Assembly (NCBI GenBank): GCA_019614645.1
Contig: JABWDB010000005.1
Location: 475,001 to 539,000, forward strand
DNA length: 64,000 bases
Direction of reading: 5' to 3'
Source: Stratiolaelaps scimitus
Lineage: Eukaryota; Arthropoda; Arachnida; Mesostigmata; Laelapidae
Numbering within the stretch: position 1 is the stretch's first letter; each line of letters opens with the position of its first letter. A program made the position numbers and the translations under genes. A model generated the notes under the pieces. It saw only the letters and a program-made list of their open reading frames with translations, searched no databases and was not told where the DNA came from. This document shows, one piece after another, positions 1-12,400 of this stretch.

Positions 1-1068
1 CAGCGCTCAAAGAGAAAGAACCGCATTCTTGAGACTCATTTTGAGTGCAAATGCTATTCGCAGGAGCTGACACAAAACGGAACAGGTGAAAACGCCGCTG
101 GTGGTATTTTAAGCAATACTTGCCGTTCTCTAGAATAGCCATTAGATCATATTTTCATTGCTGAAAGAAAATGTGATGACCATGCTGCCATAGCGTAGCA
201 TCGAGTCGAAACAGTTCGAGCCGACAAATGCGTCACATTTTTTGCGAACACTTCCCGATCTGCGTCAGTCTAAACTAAATGACTACACGATATTACGTAG
301 ATTCGAGTTCAAATAGACCGAAACAACGGGCAAGGCCGTGTAAGGGAATAGGCTACCGTGACAATCCCCACAGGGCCGTGTTGAAAAGACACGGGTCACG
401 AGAAAGCCGACTCGCTGATATCACGAGAGGTCAAGAAGAGAAAAGAAAGGGTACCGACATGAACGTCGCTAGGTTTAATTCTGCACGGGCAACGTATTGC
501 GTTAGATGGCGCCACCCGCCGGTCTATTGAAATTTTCGAGTTTTATTTTGGCGTCTTATTAGTGCCGCCTAATTTAAAAAGGGAATCCACGACAACTATG
601 TTTGTCACAACATTTATTAGATTAGCCCAAAGCGGCATTCGGTTGATCAGCGCTCAATTATATGTATCGGGTTATCACTTAACTAACATGTCAGGTCGTC
701 ATGTTCATCGACAATTGAGGCTTCGCCAGAAAGGTGTAGGGCACTCAAGAGCTCTCAAACGCCACCCGATTGCGAGGAACAGACTAGAGAACTCAACAAT
801 CGTCTATAATACTTACCAAAAGTTGACAGTAGGTCTGCGGTGTTCGTTAGCTTGCCAATGCATATTTTCTTTTGCCAATGGCAAAATGTGAGCGCAGCAT
901 GCATGTTCTTGGCCTCTTCGCACAAAACCAGTTATCTATATAGGCCCCGCTTCGGAGGATATACGGACGTATTGGCATAAGGACAACATATGCAGAGTGG
1001 AATCATGCAGAAATCTCGCGGATCTGCTATACATTCACCTTGCATGTATATATTGTGTTACCTTATAG
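1..1068. other. No gene recognised; probably intron of ABCA gene A
   Basis: The first ABCA exon seen on the plus strand starts at 1069 in codon phase 1, so it must follow an upstream exon. None of the three frames here shows the conserved fifth/sixth membrane segment that precedes it in the neighbouring paralogue. The stretch is best read as the tail of a long intron. Open frames around 279-530 and 562-891 have no family resemblance. Confidence 0.5.
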
Positions 1069-3281
1069 GCGAAGGCTTACAGTGGGATAGCATCCAACAG
1101 GCCGTTATCCCTGGTGATAACATAGCGCCAATGGACGTCATGTACGTAATGTTGGCCTCGTGGCTCGTATATATTCTGCTCGCGATGTATCTAGACGCCG
1201 TTAATCCTTGGCAATATGGAATGGCAAACCATCCGCTATTCTTCGTCCAGCGTTCATACTGGCGTCCCGTCGTTGGAGATATTCCAGATACAACTCGCAC
1301 GGCTCGCCACAAAGGTTAGACGTCGACCGGGATTTGCGCGTATAAATGGCACGACTTACTTGCTTCGACCGGTTATCTCTCCCGCTCTATGTATATTTCA
1401 TGGCTATTTCTGTTACAGTTGGCATTGAAAAGCTTTGTTTTGGTATGCAGATTCGAATTGAGTTCCTTGTCGTGGTAGGACTGAAATAAAAACTAGTGCC
1501 GGCAGCAGCAGCAGCCACTGCCGATAAGCCATTGAAAGACTGTAGCGGGACAAAAGCTGACGAGTCGATTTTAACTAATTAGTAGAGAAATTTACCACGG
1601 TGTGGGGTGCACTGTGTCTCAGTAGGCTCTGAGGAGTGCGGGAACAGCCAATGTAGGATGAGTCGAATCCAGAAATGGATGCGGATGAAACAATGTATGC
1701 TCGTGAGATGTCGTTCCAAATAGAGCAGCATGTGTATTTTTGAAGGAGAGTGTCTAACGATACCGCAAAGATGATTACGGCGTATGACGTACGACTGAGA
1801 GGCGTATTCAGAGAACATATGATATATGTACACACATGCACGACACTAAGTTACAATATTGGTGTGGTTAAAAAAAGCTACAATACCACTGGGTTGATGT
1901 GGTCTGCGCCGTAATGCATTTGCAGAAATGATGGAAGATATGCCACCGAAGGCGCGGGTCGTCGTTCGTCTGTGGCGGATCTCGCATTGCTTTGGCTCCA
2001 CTCGGGCTCTCACTGATCTGTCGATTGATTTGTACGCTAATCAAATTACCATGTTGCTTGGACACAACGGAGCCGGAAAGACAACGATAATGAGCATCCT
2101 TACCGGCCTGATATCGCCGGACCACGGGGAGGTGTTTATCAATGGTTACAGCGTCAAATCGAACACACGCAAAGCGAGGGAGGGACTCGGGCTCTGCCCT
2201 CAGCACAATGTGCTTTTTGACGAGCTGACAGTCACAGAGCATTTGACGTTTTTTGCTATGCTCAAAGGTGCCAAATCGGATGTTATGTACCAGGAGGTCC
2301 AGCATTTCCTTTCAGAATTAGACCTACTGCACAAATCGAAGACGCTGTCGAAGGACCTCTCCGGCGGTATGAAGAGAAAGCTGTGTCTTGCCAACGCCCT
2401 AATCGGGGGCAGTGAGGTAAGCACTCCAATCCAGTCATGTCCAATTTGTTTAAACATGTAACAGCAAAGGAACTGCCGTCAGCTTTTGCTGCCGTGAACT
2501 TATCAGGGGGAGTTAATCGTTGTGACGAACTTACTGAATATGTTCCACTAATTTTATTCTCAGTTACTTTAAATTATGAATGTCATTCTTGTAAAATTAT
2601 TAACTATTAATTATTAATTGAACTAATTTGTATCACGGTCCAGCGGGACGTTGAACCAGTAACATGTGGGGGGCAGCGAGGAAAGAGTGGAGTCAGATTG
2701 ACATGGACGTAATTGTATTTATGCATGGCCGCCTTTCTGACGTTGTCATGCAAGGGATAGATTGTACGAACGACTGTGTATATGATAACAATAATCACTT
2801 GGCCGGAGTTATTCTGTGCATGGAAAGCATACAAGTACGAGCGTACGATCGCCACTGAAGGAAGGGAATCTTTTTTTTGTTAGCGGTGCGGTGACATGAG
2901 CAATATAGTAGATACAGTTAATAAGAAACAGTATAAGATTAATTTTAATCAGTCACAGTAATGCCTAAAGGGCATGTGAACAGCTGGGGGTCATCTCAAA
3001 AGCAATATAAGGTTAAAACATTTTCCCGCAAACTGATTACAAAGTAGATACTTTCCGATGAAATCGACGCCAGGGTACCTCAAGTCAATTCATGCACATG
3101 CTCATATCTCCGAAGCTACACAGCTGAGATTTGCCAAATGCTTCCCAAAAACACAGTTTAAGTCCACCAATACTTCCGAGTCCAGAAAAAAACCCCGAAC
3201 GCAATGTTTTGCCTAAATATGCAGAAGTCTCGTTTTCCCATTATAAGAAAATGTGGACTTCCGTAGCTTTGCACGGAAGCC

Positions 3282-3316
<35 letters not shown>

Positions 3317-3410
3317 CTGATCATAGTCTAATGGACCCGTTACTGCTGCTCTGGATTTCATATACATTTATATGAAATCCAGAGCAGCAGTAACGGGTCC
3401 ATTTATATAT

Positions 3411-3449
<39 letters not shown>

Positions 3450-3453
3450 AATT

Positions 3454-3485
<32 letters not shown>

Positions 3486-6400
3486 AATTTATATATAAAT
3501 ATATACCGCTAGTCTTATATATATATATATATAAATGGACCCGTTACTGCTGTTCTGGATTTCATATACATTTATATGAAATCCAGAGCAGCAGTCCAGG
3601 TCCAAGACCAGCGGTAACAGGTCCATTATTCTACTTGCTAATACTACCCAGTTTAAGGAAGGCGCATTGACTCTATTCACCGGAGTTTTTACACTAATTC
3701 ACCGTCCTTACAGTGCTTGCCTATGCAGTGCTTGACTCCCCGCCTCAAACTATGCATGACTTGGACACATACTCACTTTCTATAATTCTGCATGGGAAGA
3801 GAACAACCACGCGCTGGCTTATGATTCCCTCTTGCTGTTGTTTGTCTATTGGTGGGAAACATCGTTGGCCGGGTGCTTTCTGCGCGCAGATAGTGATCCT
3901 CGATGAACCTACAGCCGGAATGGATCCCGAATCTCGACGTTCCGTATGGAGCCTTCTGCAGGAAGAACGACGATATCGGACCATCCTAATGACTACTCAC
4001 TACATGGAGGAAGCAGACATACTCGGCGAGCGCATTATTTTCGTGGCAAAAGGTCGACTCCTGGCCGCCGGGTCACCGATGTTCTTGAAGAAGAAGTTCG
4101 GTTCGTTCGTATATCGTTTTAACCACTATATAATACTTTTCAGGATGCTTTCGGCAAATCGAAAAGCCAATGGCCTATCTTCGACTTAATGTTTTAGGTC
4201 TAGTAGAACCTCTATTCTAAATGGCCGTCAATAACTCAATGCAAAACTTTACGATTATGACTGTCATGTGCCTTCAGCACTTCTGACTCTCCATGTGGTA
4301 TCGTCAAAATACACAAGACATCAAGAAAGATGGGCAAAGGCTTTGTTTTCGTTGTAACGTTGTTCATTTTGTTTACGGCAGAAACCGGCTACAACCTGCG
4401 GCTAGGCAAGCGATCTCTGGACATTAACACGGCCCATGTCGTCAACTCGATAAAAAAAACGCTATCAAGCAACGGACAAGTTGTCAACATGGATTCCGAT
4501 CTTGGCTATGAGTTCGTCGTCAATATCGGCTTCCCTTCACCACAACAGCTCATTGAACTTTTCAAATACCTCGAAGACAACATGAGTGCTCTTGGTGTAC
4601 GATATATTCAGTATATTATAATCATATGGGGATGATATTATTCACTTCTCCTCATCCATGATGGATTACTCGTCGCGATAGATTATGACGTTCCTATATT
4701 GTGGTTGAAACCCTTGGGAATACACACACGTCAAGTGATGGTCAGCTGAGTTTGTCATCGGAAACTCTTGGATTTTTCTTTCTTTCTTGAGCTGACCCTC
4801 AGCTCCTCCCCTATTCGACAAGGCCTCAGCACTGACCCTTTAGGCGTAACTATGAAAAATGATCTGAAACTTTAGAAAAAAACAAGTAAATATTGATGAC
4901 GGTTGCGCTATGCACACGAAAAGAAGGAATGGGACCTCGTTTATATTTCCGCCTACTTTTGGGCGAATTGGGAACATATGCTGAAAGTTCGATGATATGC
5001 TCGTTGGCCATTTGCAGATCCAGAGTATTGGGATTTCCGTGACGACAATGGAGGATGTGTTCCACAAAGTGGGCGAGTACGATGAAGCGAAATCTGGAGA
5101 GGGAGCATTCGTGCGTGATGGCGATTCAGTCAAAATCGCATGTGAGGAGGAGGCAGCATGACTTAATATTTTCGTATATGCAATTGGCGTATAGCTAGGT
5201 TTCGAAGTGTAATGGAAGTGGCTCTATGGGATAATCTGCTGGTTTTGACGTTGACGTTGTCGCTGCTGTTGTTATTGAAATTAGCCTTTTCGTGGAATGT
5301 TTCATTTTTCATTTTTACGGAAGTGCACATATAAAATTAGTAACATGTTCTTTTTCGTAATAAAAAAACTAGACATTAAAGGAAATACTAACACAAAAGA
5401 AGGGTTGTGTCGAAAGACTAATTTTAGTCTGTCATCACCTTTTGTGGACGACCTTTCTATTAAAAAAGTGTTACAACTCGCGCTATTATATTAAAGTTCG
5501 ACTGTACTTAAGGAGCACAAGCTCTTCCAAATTTCTCAAAAATAGAGAAAGAAAATATTCGACGAAAGTTACCTTCGAAGTTGTTAAACCTGGTCTCCCA
5601 TGGGGTACCGTTATGCTTTAAACACCAACATAATTACATTATGCTCAGTAAACTCGGTTTTTTTTTTTATCTCGCATGAAAAATTTTACTGTAAGCTGAT
5701 AGTCATTTTGCTGTAGCAGGTTAAACGAGAAATACTACAATTTAAATTTGTGTTCTTCTTTCATGGACCGCCACAGTCACAGAGACGTTCAAGCGCCCAT
5801 TCTTCATCCCCGAAGGCTATTATCTGTGTAAAGTTCGACTATGCGCCCTTCTGAAAAAGAGGTAGTCAACTTTTAGTTTTAATGCTCGGTTATTCGATCC
5901 GATCACAGAAGGATATAACGTTTTGCAAGCGGCATATCCACATGAGAACTATTTTCAGTCCTTCGGAACATGCGACCTCTACTTGAATATGTTTTTCGCG
6001 AAGGTAGACAGTATTCGGCTTATGTATGTGCGGGAGGGGCCTATTCGAGGGAGCCATATCGAGCCCTGCGCATCTACACAGCTCAAATGTCAATAAAGCG
6101 ATTGATTTTGATTGAATGTTCCTATGGGACAGGTTTAAAGGGAAAACTACAGCGACATGCTAATTATTTTTAGTTGTGTCTCAGCTGGAAATCGAATCAA
6201 CCGTCACTGAGATCGTGACCATGCGGCTTGATTTAAACTAATTCGGTTGTGCGCGCGTGTGTTTTCTTTGTGACAATCCTGAGAAATAGATGGCTGGTTA
6301 CTCGTCGAGAATGGAAAACCGTGTTCTACCTTGGAATTGTACCTGCTCTCGCCACGTTTCTATACTGTGGTGCAACTGCGGGAACTTTCACAACGAGTCT

Positions 6401-9400
6401 GCAACGGGTTCGTAACCATCGCTTTCCATGTTGATCGAATTTGATCGAGTGCATCGGTGAGGAGATTTCTCCTGCTGAGCGGAGGCCACCATGGGAGGTC
6501 GATCCACAATAGGAGACCTTATCTAAGAACACCTAGACGCTCGGGGACGAAATCTTCCAGGTCGACTTCTTGAGGCTTCAGGAGCATCTCAAAGCCGGCC
6601 TTGAACACCTTATAGAATATAAAAGAAAGCTTTCATTTGCATTAGGGTGGAGGGAGAGAGTTAGCAGACCAAATTACCGATCCTCGAAACTTTATCCAAC
6701 ATGCGTGATTGAGACACCCTTGTTGTGGAACATTTTGGATACGCTAGGCGATTACGTGTCAGCGCGGTGGCCTGGGAGGCTAAGCCTCTGGCTATCCGAA
6801 GCCAGAGGCCGCAGGTTCGAGCACCGCTGCGTGATGACATATAAGAGAGCTTAAGCATTGTAAAATTGCAGCTCCTTTAATAAACCAATAAAACCTTTAC
6901 CTTTACCTTACGTTATTCATGAGCTAGGTACGAACTGTGACTTTGGAACTGACAGTGTAGCTGCTGAGCAAATCGGTGTCGTGTGCTATATCAAAGAGGT
7001 CACCATGTTTATACATTAATCATATTTAACCAGGTCTTTGAAGAGACTCCCATACAGACATTATACAGAACAGTACATTATTTTTGGCTATCATGTGTTG
7101 ACAGCGAGATTTCGCTCTCCTTACACCATGTGGCGACACCATCAACAGCTTTTTGGAGGAGGTCATAAGAGTTGGATGTGATTACCAAGGCAATTAATTT
7201 TCAAATAATTAACATCGATGGGCATATTCCGGCATGCTTGTTACCTGCTATATTCTCCAGATTATTTTACACCTGAAGGTAAAGAACAATTTATCTCCAG
7301 AACAAAGATTGCAAACAGTAAAGAGAAAAGGCACAATCGTACTGAGAGGCACCACAACGTGTGGGATGAGATTGACTCAAAGCATTGTTAACCTGCATAG
7401 ACACTGTTCGCCAAATACAATTTGAATTATCTACGAGCATCCAGAAGTCGATCTAAAAGATCAGATCGAAAGTCACCATTCGTTAATGGGACTTGTATAT
7501 AACACAGCCTGAAGTTGAGACGAAGCTTCCAGAGAAGTGTTTAGCAAGCATCTGAGCAAGCTTTTAGGCACTCTTAAGGCTACCTAAGATCTAGGCCACA
7601 AGGTCGTTGACTCAGATGTACCTCGAGGTGTGATCAGACAAAAGCAGTGATCTTTTCAGCACGAGGATCCTTGCCACTGATTTGATAACGACCTTCTCGC
7701 TGTCTGATTCATTGTTTCAGTCAATAACGTATTCTTTATCGAAGGTTGCATTTAAACCTATAGGCTTCGTCACGAAGCAGCAGGACGCAGTCGTTGCCAG
7801 ATTCGCAAAGGAGCTCAAATCTGAGCAAGCACAAGTAAATGTGCTGAAGCCGAATACAAATATAGCCCGGTATTTGCTGGATATAGGTGAGTGTTTTAGA
7901 AGAAGACAAACTGTGAGAAATTAATTGTCGACACTTAGTCAAATGTATCGCTGTCTGAAATTGTTTCCTGAGTAAAATATTATTCGACCGCATTTTATAG
8001 GGTCCACTCGAGTTTATTCCAATGAGGGATAAACCTACCGCTTGGACAAAATGGCGTTAATGGCGAAACGGATGCTGCTTGAACTGCAAACTTGCCTTGC
8101 TGTCAGCAGTGAAGCGATAATTTTCTAACTGCGAGTGAGCTTTGCTCTGCTCTGAGCGTCTTTCTTCTCTCTAACTCCTGTTTATTCGGAGTGAATACTG
8201 TCCAAAAATACACATCTAGACTACTCAGATGTCGTTGTTATGGAATATGCAACGCTTGCTCGAGGTGGTCGACTGTGTTTCCCTGGTCCGCTTTCCAGTA
8301 CCGTGACATACGTCTCAGGCAGCTGATCCCTGCCGTGGCCTCGGGGTGGAGTGGATTTTTCCTTCCGACATTTAATCTTGTAGTAACACCTTGCGGACAA
8401 ATATATCAATGACTGTCAGTATAACTAATTTGAACCCGAAACAAACGGGATGAGGTTGGGCGATAACATTGCCTTCCCCAGCAAGTTCCAGAACTTCGAC
8501 GACATGGGTTTGAGTACAACAATGGACGTTCAATGGACTCGGGGTCGCGATTCGTTACGAGACCCTACGTGGGAGATAAGGATTCATGTCGTTCGTATGC
8601 TCTTTCCCCCTCTATAACTAACACGTGTATAAAATCTCTTTCAGCTAGCTCTGACCCCGCAAGCTACAAGTCGCACTGGGTGGCTGGAGGCGAATTTGAC
8701 GGGAAAAATCGTGTCCTTTGGTACAACGGGGAACCCTACCACATAGGCGTCGCTGCACTGGCCTTGTGGCAAAGCTCTGTCCTTGCGGAAGCTACGCGAG
8801 ATCCACACGCAGCGGTAAACGTTACAAGCCTACCCCCGGGAAGGGACGAGACAAATTTCCTTAGCGCTTTATATCTGCAATTACAGGGTGCGTATTCAAC
8901 CGTTTTTAACCGTATTCGACCGCGATCCTGTTTAGGTTTCTGTTTCACCACGCACCTATTCTCAGGCAGTTATAAACTGTGTGGAAATGCTAGCTGAAAT
9001 TGAATGCATACATAAGTTTGATTAATATCTAGATATCCTGTATTTTCAGAATGCCATACGTACGTAGCCGTTTGTTTAGAGGAAAACCTTGTCAAAACTG
9101 TTGCATTTTTCATCCCATTCTCCTTGAGTGGAGACCCACAATACTCAAGCAGGAATCAGAATTACGGTCCACACGAATTACTGGTCCAGTATAGGCTCAA
9201 ACTCGCTGTTGAATTGCCGAGAATAGCGTGACAAAGAAGAAGTTAAAGTGTCAGAGATATCGCGAATTGTTATCGTTAATATCAAGTGTGCTGGTCTGTT
9301 GATCTCCTGTCTACGTTGGTCCTGCTTTTTTTTTACGGTTACAGTCAGGCTCACGCCCTTCTTGTTTCTGCCCTTTGCCGTCTCGTACCTGCTATGCAAC

Positions 9401-12400
9401 GCTGTCGTGGTCCCAATTGAAGAGAGGGTTGCCAAGATCAAACTGGTACGTGTCCTATAAACGCGTAGACATCTGCTGTTGGTGTTATAGCTTTCCAACA
9501 TTTACATACACGCTTTGTGGAACGGTGACAGTATTATATTGCTAGGGTGTCATCCACGCGAGATCAAGGATTTTGAATTGGCATAAATGTGCCAACCCAA
9601 TATTAAATCGTTTTTGCAGACGACAACGCTTGCCGTTGAATTCATTTAATGCCGAAGATCCCAATACGCCTCCTGTAGAAGATATCTTGTGTTGTTGTGT
9701 GAAGGTGCATTGTGATGCAAGAATTTCCGGTATTATAACATGAGTCTCATGTACCATCCCGATCAATACCTGGACAATCATTTTGTATAGTACACTTACC
9801 CACATTTACTGACGTACATCGTATTACGCCAAGGGACTTACTATTTGTTGACTACGAGTTCGATGTTGGGATCTTCGGCGTCGAGTGTGTCGTCACCAAT
9901 CGTAACCTGTGGACGCCTCAGGCGAAACGCTATGTATTAGAACGCCATTGGACTACGTGACTTGCTGTATCCCTTGATATTTATTCATTATTTTTTGTTG
10001 TTGATAACATGAAATCTCGCGAATTTTAATTTTATTTCCTGTGCTCGAGAGGGTCGTCAAGTGTCTCCGATGGGATGGCTCCCTCGGTAAGGCGTATCGT
10101 ATTTTCTGTCAGTTTGTTGCTTGGGCCGGGTTTGGCGAACGCTTTTGATCACCAACGGAGGATTTTTTCTAGAAAAAAACTTCCCTTCGTATCCCATGCC
10201 ATGTGGTAAAGGTAATGTGAACGCACCGTAACCGAGTGCAAGGGGCTATCAAGGATAAAACAACAAATCCGGCATGGCAGTACCGGCGCACGTAAACATA
10301 ACAACAAACACATGCAGGTGGCGATGAGCATCTTAACCATAACAACCGCACGTGTGCGTGGTGACAGCGAACAGTAACCACGTGCAAAGAAGTATCAAGT
10401 CTCCCGCGTACAAATACAACAAAACCCGCTTGATAACTCGTCAATTAATAATAACCGGTGGATGAAGTATCGGCATATACTAATTCGAAGCCGGCGGTAC
10501 GTCTTATAGCAGACTAATATCTGCCGTGAGTTCTCTCCCGGACAAACCCCGTAGTAGTTCCGGGCCAGAAGAGTCGGAGGGAGTCGAGAGAAGTGAACCT
10601 GACAGGCAGTCATGGGATTAGAAACCCTTTTTTTTTACTGGGTCAAGCACTAGGGATTCGCTATTTTCAAGAAACACTCCTTTATAGATAATCGGCACCA
10701 TTTGCAAACGTCATTCACTGACACCGACTCAACATGTCTGTGTTACATGCTGTGCACTCGGAACACTGCCAGAGCATAGGATAAAGAATCAAATATCGTA
10801 AACGTTTGCATTAACTGCTTTAGTTTGTAGTGGAGAACGTTCGTACTATTTAACCGAACACATTGGAAGGGACATAAATCTGCCACGCAGAGCAATTTTC
10901 GTTTTGTGCAGGTCCAAATCATGACCGGGCTGCCCCGTTGGGTTTACCTCGTCTCAAATGCCATCTTCGACTTCTGTACCATGCTCGTCACGGTAGTAAT
11001 CATGGTGGGTCTCTTCGTCGTGATAGATCCTATCCACGTGTTCGGGACGACCCAGAATCTCGGTACGTGCATATGGTTAGACCTTAATTCGATTTTTACT
11101 ACCAATGTGACTCGGAGACGTCGGCATGTGACGAACGACACCGTGATTCCGGGTACTGTGACCCCGAGGTGGTCACGTTAGCGTACCCGCGATCCCCGTT
11201 GCCAAATGCGAGCTGCTTTGCGTTTCAAATTATCACCTCCTGATGAGGTACTCTCTCTCTCTCTCTCGCTCGAAATCTTACAAAGTTGATCGAGTCGAAC
11301 TTAGCAAAGGATCATGTCTAACTTAAACCAGCAAATGAAATAAATACATTGAAATAGAGGAGCAATATTATATTGTTATTTTCTATTAACAACTCGTCGT
11401 GAAACTAACGATTTACCGACACGATCATTTAAGAACAGTGTTATTTTGTTGATTCCATATGGAATTCGGTGGACATATTACATATGCGTCACCTCCGGAA
11501 GCCTTTAGAGAAATTACAGACCTGTTCCGTTCTTTTAAAGCCGTCCGCTGGCGTTCTCGATCCCTTTAGACATAAAATAATGATGGCTTGTTCCTTCATC
11601 CCTAATTCGGATAATATTTGTTTGTTTATTTACCGAAAACAGCAGCTAATTAAACGACGCTTGTTATTTATGCTTTCCAGTGGCTTTAATCACGGTTTTA
11701 ATCTTCTACTGTTTAACCATGCTTCCTCTAGTCTACATATTAACGTACATCATTGACGTAAGCAATACATACCGCGCTTTTCATACCACACACTAATTAT
11801 GTAATAATACTACATCGTGTTGCTGCGGTGACCTAACTATTAAGGCAAACGAAGATATAAAACAATCCGTACGCCTTTTAGCAAGTATACAACTGCGGTA
11901 GCATTCGCAGGGGACGGCGATTTGGTATTTCCATAATCAACTCGTTAGCTTGATCCATCTTTCTTTTTGTCGTCTTCGGAAAATACGTTTACGGGATTTT
12001 GCGTGTAGACGACCCGACTCGTACATCTCATTAGCGATACACTTATATCCATCTAACCCCAATAACGTGCGACTGATGTCTCACTTGATGGTCCTGGTCA
12101 TTGTAGAAGTGTTCGCTCAGAAGGATGAGATTTGCTACAGGTTAGCCTAGTCTGCCGTGTTGCAATAGGTTACATTCCACATTTAGGTTTCCAGTCTGCT
12201 TGAATCGTAGATTCAAGATTTCTACGAAAGGCTCTCTGCGTGCTAGGATTTATGCGCGTGCTAGTACTTTACCCGAAAGACGCGCTTACCTCGTTACGTG
12301 ATCTTGCCGTGTAATGCATCACTTGTATTTGTTTTTCCCGAAGTCGCTACGCGAGTGGCGCATAGTCCTCAACAGCTTAACGAGCCCTTGTCTACAGTCC

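Larger units (their letters stand above)
1926..5141 (+). other. Gene A NBD1 and linker exons
   Basis: Four exons encode the first ATPase domain. Visible motifs: Walker [11 protein letters not shown]-loop region LCPQHN, signature LSGGMKRKL, Walker [14 protein letters not shown] and H-loop TTHYMEEAD. All catalytic residues are present, so ATP hydrolysis is expected. The 3890-4100 exon (211 nt) has exactly the length of its counterpart in gene B. The exon at 5018-5141 carries the ABCA element [12 protein letters not shown] and a short linker, ending in phase 1 at GTGAGG. Confidence 0.9.

Noticed and set aside
6761..6840. Possible true tRNA gene
   Set aside because: Boxes are present but the cloverleaf is imperfect and a SINE-type body and tail follow.
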